Positions 59,820 through 64,000 of a stretch of DNA of 64,000 nt are shown piece by piece (the stretch's first letter is position 1; every line of letters begins with the position of its first letter). A model generated the notes under the pieces. It saw nothing but the letters and a program-made list of their open reading frames with translations. It had not been told where the DNA came from and did not search any database. The stretch is from contig OY755038.1 in the NCBI GenBank assembly GCA_963576565.1, positions 183,051,652-183,115,651 of the forward strand, read 5' to 3'. The DNA comes from Aspidapion aeneum. Lineage: Eukaryota > Arthropoda > Insecta > Coleoptera > Brentidae. The position numbers were made by a program, and so were the translations under genes.

Positions 59820-60139
59820 TTTCATTGTTTCATTGTTTCATTGTTTCATTGTTTCATTGTTTCATTGTTTCATTGTTTCATTGTTTCATTGTTTCATTGT
59901 TTCATTGTTTCATTGTTTCATTGTTTCATTGTTTCATTGTTTCATTGTTTCATTGTTTCATTGTTTCATTGTTTCATTGTTTCATTGTTTCATTGTTTCA
60001 TTGTTTCATTGTTTCATTGTTTCATTGTTTCATTGTTTCATTGTTTCATTGTTTCATTGTTTCATTGTTTCATTGTTTCATTGTTTCATTGTTTCATTGT
60101 TTCATTGTTTCATTGTTTCATTGTTTCATTGTTTCATTG
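59820..60139 (+). repeat. TTTCATTG block 3 (40 units)
   Basis: 320 bp, 40 whole units, 5.25 kb after the start of block 2. Confidence 0.97.
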
Positions 60140-61797
60140 TTTCATTATTTCATTATTTCCTTATTTCATTATTTCATTATTTCATTATTTCATTATTTCA
60201 TTATTTCATTATTTCATTATTTAATTATTTAATTATTTAATTATTTAATTATTTCATTATTTCATTATTTCATTATTTCATTATTTCATTATTTCATTAT
60301 TTCATTATTTCATTATTTCATTATTTCATTATTTCATTATTTCATTATTTCATTATTTCATTATTTCATTATTTCATTATTTCATTATTTCATTATTTCA
60401 TTATTTCATTATTTCAATTATTTCATTATTTCATTATTTCATTATTTCATTATTTCATTATTTCATTATTTCATTATTTCATTATTTCAATTATTTCATT
60501 ATTTCATTATTTCATTATTTCATTATTTCATTATTTCATTATTTCATTATTTCATTATTGCATTATTTCATTATTTCATTATTTCATTATTTCATTATTT
60601 CATTATTTCATTATTTCATTATTTCATTATTTCATTATTTCATTATTTCATTATTTCATTATTTCATTATTTCATTATTTCATTATTTCATTATTTCATT
60701 ATTTCATTATTTCATTATTTCATTATTTCATTATTTCATTATTTCATTATTTCATTATTTCATTATTTCATTATTTCATTATTTCATTATTTCATTATTT
60801 CATTATTTCATTATTTCATTATTTCATTATTTCATTATTTCATTATTTCATTATTTCATTATTTCATTATTTCATTATTTCATTATTTCATTATTTCATT
60901 ATTTCATTATTTCATTATTTCATTATTTCATTATTTCATTATTTCATTATTTCATTATTTCATTATTTCATTATTTCATTATTTGATTATTTCATTATTT
61001 CATTATTTCATTATTTCATTATTTCATTATTTCATTATTTCATTATTTCATTATTTCATTATTTCATTATTTCATTATTTCATTATTTCATTGTTTCATT
61101 ATTTCATTATTTCATTATTTCATTATTTCATTATTTCATTATTTCATTATTTCATTATTTCATTACTTCATTATTTCATTATTTCATTATTTCATTATTT
61201 CATTATTTCATTATTTCATTATTTCATTATTTCATTATTTCATTATTTCATTATTTCATTATTTCATTATTTCATTATTTCATTATTTCGTTATTTAATT
61301 ATTTAATTATTTAATTATTTAATTATTTAATTATTTAATTATTTCATTATTTCATTATTTCATTATTTCATTATTTCATTATTTCATTATTTCATTATTT
61401 CATTATTTCATTATTTCATTATTTCATTATTTCATTATTTCATTATTTCATTATTTCATTATTTCATTATTTCATTATTTCATTATTTCATTATTTCATT
61501 ATTTCATTATTTCATTATTTCATTATTTCATTATTTCATTATTTCATTATTTCATTATTTCATTATTTCATTATTTCATTATTTCATTATTTCATTATTT
61601 CATTATTTTATTATTTCATTATTTCATTATTTCATTATTTCATTATTTCATTATTTCATTATTTCATTATTTCATTATTTCATTATTTCATTATTTCATT
61701 ATTTCATTATTTCATTATTTCATTATTTCATTATTTCATTATTTCATTATTTCATTATTTCATTATTTCATTATTTCATTATTTCATTATTTCATTA

Positions 61798-62406
61798 CAG
61801 TGAAACCTCTCCTTGCGGACACCTCTATTAAGCCGACACTTCCTTTAGCCGCACAAATTTGTTAGAACCAAGCTTTTCCCTATTTCTTTACATGTAAAAT
61901 TAAGTCCTATAACCGGACACTCTAATAACCAGACGCTAGCAATTTTTTTTGGTTAAAAAATTCTGAAAGCTTCCTTAACCGGACGGAAACCTCTGACAAT
62001 GGGACAGATCTCTGCACGAAATGGGCATTAATATTATGTAGTATGTTGGCAACAACGCACACGCCTTGGAATTACCTTATTCCGTTTTAATGCGGAGACT
62101 AAATACTTCTGTCGTATTTACAAAATATTATATTCGACGGGACTGATGTGTTTTATTTTTATTGTTCAGTTGGGTATTAAAAACTTCTTAGTTTACGTGA
62201 AAAAATGGAAGTCGTTAACGTTTCGGAGAAGGTACATCTATCAGCACGAAAGATCGCTGAAAAGTTTAATATCGGAAAAAGTCAAGCAGCGGAAATTGTT
62301 AATAAATATATAATAAAATTTGCAGTTCCCTCTCATAAGCGGACACCTCCAATAAGCGGAGAAAATCGACCAAACCGTGAGTGTCCGCTTATAGGAAGTT
62401 TCAATG
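61798..62406 (+). mobile_element. Tigger/pogo-like element inserted in the 8-bp array
   Basis: The left end CAGTGAAACCTC and the inverse of the right end, CATTGAAACTTC, form terminal repeats of about 28 bp that both include GCGGACAC. TA flanks both sides (61796-61797 and 62407-62408). Further GCGGACAC words lie subterminally. Removing the element and one TA joins TTTCATTA to TTTCATTT, so the insertion lies inside the array's final units. It is 609 bp, against roughly 2 kb or more for full Tigger elements, so it is an internally deleted copy. Confidence 0.85.
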
Positions 62407-62447
62407 TATTTCATTTCATCTTTATTTTTTGTAAATATTTAATATAA
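62205..62447 (+). pseudogene. Truncated Tigger-type transposase (N-terminal HTH only)
   Basis: ATG at 62205 opens an 80-codon frame. Residues 11-33 (HLSARKIAEKFNIGKSQAAE) form the Psq/CENP-B-type helix-turn-helix that pogo and Tigger transposases use to bind their own ends. Right after residue 37 the frame runs into the 3' terminal repeat (KRTPPISGENRPNRECPLIG is translated TIR) and it stops outside the element at 62445-62447. The second HTH and the DDE catalytic domain are missing through an internal deletion, so no catalysis is possible. A short end-binding protein could in principle be made and would act as a repressor, but nothing shows it is expressed. Confidence 0.75.
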
Positions 62448-62586
62448 CATATATTAATTTCTGTAAAAACTAAACCTCTCCCATGCTAAAGTCTACTTTT
62501 CTACATACAGGGTTCGTCAACGATCGTTTGGTCATTAAAAATATGTGAATTAAAGTAAGATCGCTATTTAAATAAATGACACTAAA
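62409..62586. other. Array remnant and flank
   Basis: The last array sequence, TTTCATTTCATC, lies directly right of the Tigger element. Beyond it is ordinary AT-rich DNA with no gene. Confidence 0.7.
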
Positions 62587-62716
62587 ACCCGGTTCCCACC
62601 TACGATTTTCTCGTGCGTGCCCGCGCACGCGTCACATGACTGTCATAACATTTCATATTGAGATCATGTGACGCGTGAGCGGGCACCCACGAGAAAGTCA
62701 TAGGTGGGAACCGGGT
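62587..62716. mobile_element. MITE with long terminal inverted repeats
   Basis: ACCCGGTTCCCACCTACGA at the left is inverted as TAGGTGGGAACCGGGT at the right. The arms continue through TTTTCTCGTG, GCCCGC and ACGCGTCACATGA for about 55 bp each, leaving a short AT loop near 62650. It is GC-rich compared with its surroundings, about 130 bp, and non-coding. No clear TSD. Confidence 0.75.
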
Positions 62717-63603
62717 GTCAGAGTGATAAATAGTTTAGCGCTGTTGTCAAGTTAGCAATTCCAGAAAATGGTTTTCTTTTCGCGATTTAATGACGTTACT
62801 CTTACCGGCTGAGTAGGCTCAACAGGGAGGACGGTTTGAGCATCTAATAAATAAAAAGTAGAGCTTAAACTGTAGTAAAACCTGCTTCGTAAGGTTTACT
62901 GGTGTTTCATTTTTGAAATCCCAATTTTTGTGACCGGACTGGAAGAGCAATATTTGGAAGGTTATTAATTTAGGAAAAAAAAAGTTCATAAAATCCTTAA
63001 ATCCACTTGATTTTAATTGATGTAGCGCCATCTCTTAGATATAATTTGAACTGTATGACTAATAATCAATACTGCGAATCCGTAATATTCAATACTGCGA
63101 ATCTGTAAAATGTTAAAGTAGGTTACTACACGCACAAACAAAATATTTAAGCGCGACTTTAATAAAAGAGCAAGGTTATTGGTAAGAAAAAATTATTAAA
63201 AAATTGAATTTTCTTTGTCTTTTAAAAGTGGAGATCTTACTGTGGTTGCTCCTGTTGAGTAATAAAAACCTATTAATTAATTTTGAGTCACAGCGTCAAA
63301 CGCTCATGAATATGCGCGTCTTTGGTCCCTCACTGACTTCTTGCTTTCCATAAGTTCATCCTTTTTTATACCCTTTTCATAAAGGCTAAACGTTCGAAGT
63401 CGAGCCCTGTATATGCTAGTTTGCATTTGCAACCTTTTTCCATAGTTAGACAGAACTTCTTCAATGAATGCATCACAGACGTATGCATGGCACACGAGAA
63501 GCGAACAGTCCACGCGATTCCTGCTTGTTCTTTCTCTCTTATGCTTAAAACGCAAGCGATCTGCAGAATTCAGCAATTCCGTTAGCGATAATAGAACCCA
63601 TCA
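62717..63603. other. No gene supported
   Basis: The minus-strand frame at 63576-63304 (90 codons) has no recognisable domain and abuts the plus-strand Penelope-like remnant, so it is probably incidental. CAATACTGCGAATC is repeated at 63068 and 63092. Confidence 0.4.
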
Positions 63604-64000
63604 CCCCCTCCACTGGATTTATTGGAGCTCTGTCTCCGTAACTCTTATATTCAAGTGAAAGACAAGTTTTACGCGCAAAATAATGGACTTCCAATTGGTT
63701 CGTCTCTTTCGTCAGTGGTAGCAAACATCTACATGGAGTGGTTCGAGGACCATGCGATTAACACAGCAAGGATCAAACCAAAACTATGACTAAGAATTTG
63801 CTACATCTTTCGAACGGTATTCGACCAACAATCAAATACACCACGGAAATTGGTCTCACCTTTTTTGGATGTTCGAAACGATTAGACAGAAACATTCAAA
63901 CCACTGTATATAGGACACCTACACACCCGGGACAGTACCTAAATTTTAAGTCTAATCATTATGTTGCTACAAAACAAGGAGTTATAAGAAGTTTGTATTT
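63604..64000 (+). pseudogene. Penelope-like retroelement reverse transcriptase remnant, runs off the window
   Basis: The frame from 63604 reads LLELCLRNSYIQVKDKFYAQ, then NNGLPIGSSLSSVVANIYME and WFEDHAINTARIKPKL before a TGA at 63787, where a tryptophan is expected. The same frame continues LRICYIF and later SPFLDV. After a frameshift near 63885 the text VYRTPTHPGQYLNF, SNHYVATKQGVIRSLY follows. The order NGLPIGSSLS, then ANIYMEWFE, then PFLDV, then YRTPTHPGQYL is characteristic of Penelope-type enzymes. The YVDD box is lost (CYIF and a deletion). The GIY-YIG nuclease, if any, would lie beyond 64000. Confidence 0.85.

Larger units (their letters stand above)
48095..61796 (+). repeat. 13.7-kb tandem array of an 8-bp unit (TTTCATTA family)
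   Basis: About 1,700 head-to-tail copies of TTTCATTA and one-base variants, broken only by rare substitutions and a few 1-3 bp indels. The left edge (48095-48170) is degenerate. Variants come in homogeneous blocks of whole units: TTTCGTTA (48170-48511 mostly, 51594-51697, 57380-57547), TTTCATTG, TTTCACTA (51770-51937, 57604-57811), TTTAATTA (56804-56859, 60220-60251, 61294-61341) and TTTCATGA singles. The unit has no stop codon on the plus strand and 8 is not a multiple of 3, so all three frames read the same repeating FHYFIISL. The enormous frames (up to 1608 codons) are artefacts, not proteins. Confidence 0.97.

Noticed and set aside
48708..61306. Very long open frames (up to 1608 codons) repeating FHYFIISL or FHCFIVSL
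   Set aside because: They are translations of the 8-bp repeat. All three plus frames give the same peptide because the unit has no stop in any frame. There is no normal start, codon bias or domain.
48095..61796. CRISPR-like array
   Set aside because: There are no spacers; the units are directly adjacent, and the sequence is eukaryotic.
63304..63576. 90-codon minus-strand frame
   Set aside because: No family resemblance; it lies opposite and just upstream of a plus-strand Penelope-like remnant and is probably incidental.

Overview
This is animal nuclear DNA, almost certainly from an insect. It is very AT-rich and gene-poor, and it is packed with eukaryotic mobile elements: RTE-type and Penelope-type retroelements, Tigger/pogo-like, hAT-like and long-inverted-repeat DNA elements, and MITEs. 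I see no bacterial operons, ribosome binding sites or CRISPR arrays. The insect order cannot be settled from this sequence alone; a beetle is plausible.

Only one stretch looks like host protein-coding DNA. It is a 42-codon first coding exon on the minus strand (38722-38847), ending in a phase-0 splice donor. Its last residues (TPYSDATQ) match what I recall directly before the HMG box of insect Sox14 (SoxC class). I see no HMG-box exon between 1 and 38721, so if the gene call is right the left 38.7 kb is intron 1 and its repeats are intronic. The DNA to the right of 38848 is then 5'UTR, promoter and upstream flank.

Layout. 1-38721: AT-rich DNA with at least fifteen transposon-like insertions. 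Several have target-site duplications (TSDs) that can be read directly: 9744-10208, 15804-16265 nested in 15183-16550, 27968-28462, 29933-32413, 36056-36183 and 36467-37352. 38722-39634: exon and presumed promoter/5'UTR. 39635-42037: a nest of four elements. 42072-48045: a probable hAT-like remnant holding a near full-length RTE retrotransposon (42572-47665), which itself holds a 1.8-kb long-inverted-repeat element (43011-44808). 48095-61796: an almost uninterrupted 13.7-kb array of an 8-bp unit (TTTCATTA and one-base variants in homogeneous blocks). 61798-62406: a Tigger-like element inserted inside the last units of that array. 62407-64000: flank with a MITE and a decayed Penelope-like reverse transcriptase running off the window.

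The most interesting points are: the giant 8-bp microsatellite, whose TTTCATTG blocks spell a Sox consensus site every 8 bp about 10-21 kb upstream of a Sox-like first exon; several large palindromic (foldback) elements with readable TSDs; a hAT-like family whose interior is a 10-bp minisatellite; and the nested insertions, whose order can be deduced from TSDs and empty-site comparison within the window. All family assignments rest on reading the sequence and on recalled family features. No database search was run.
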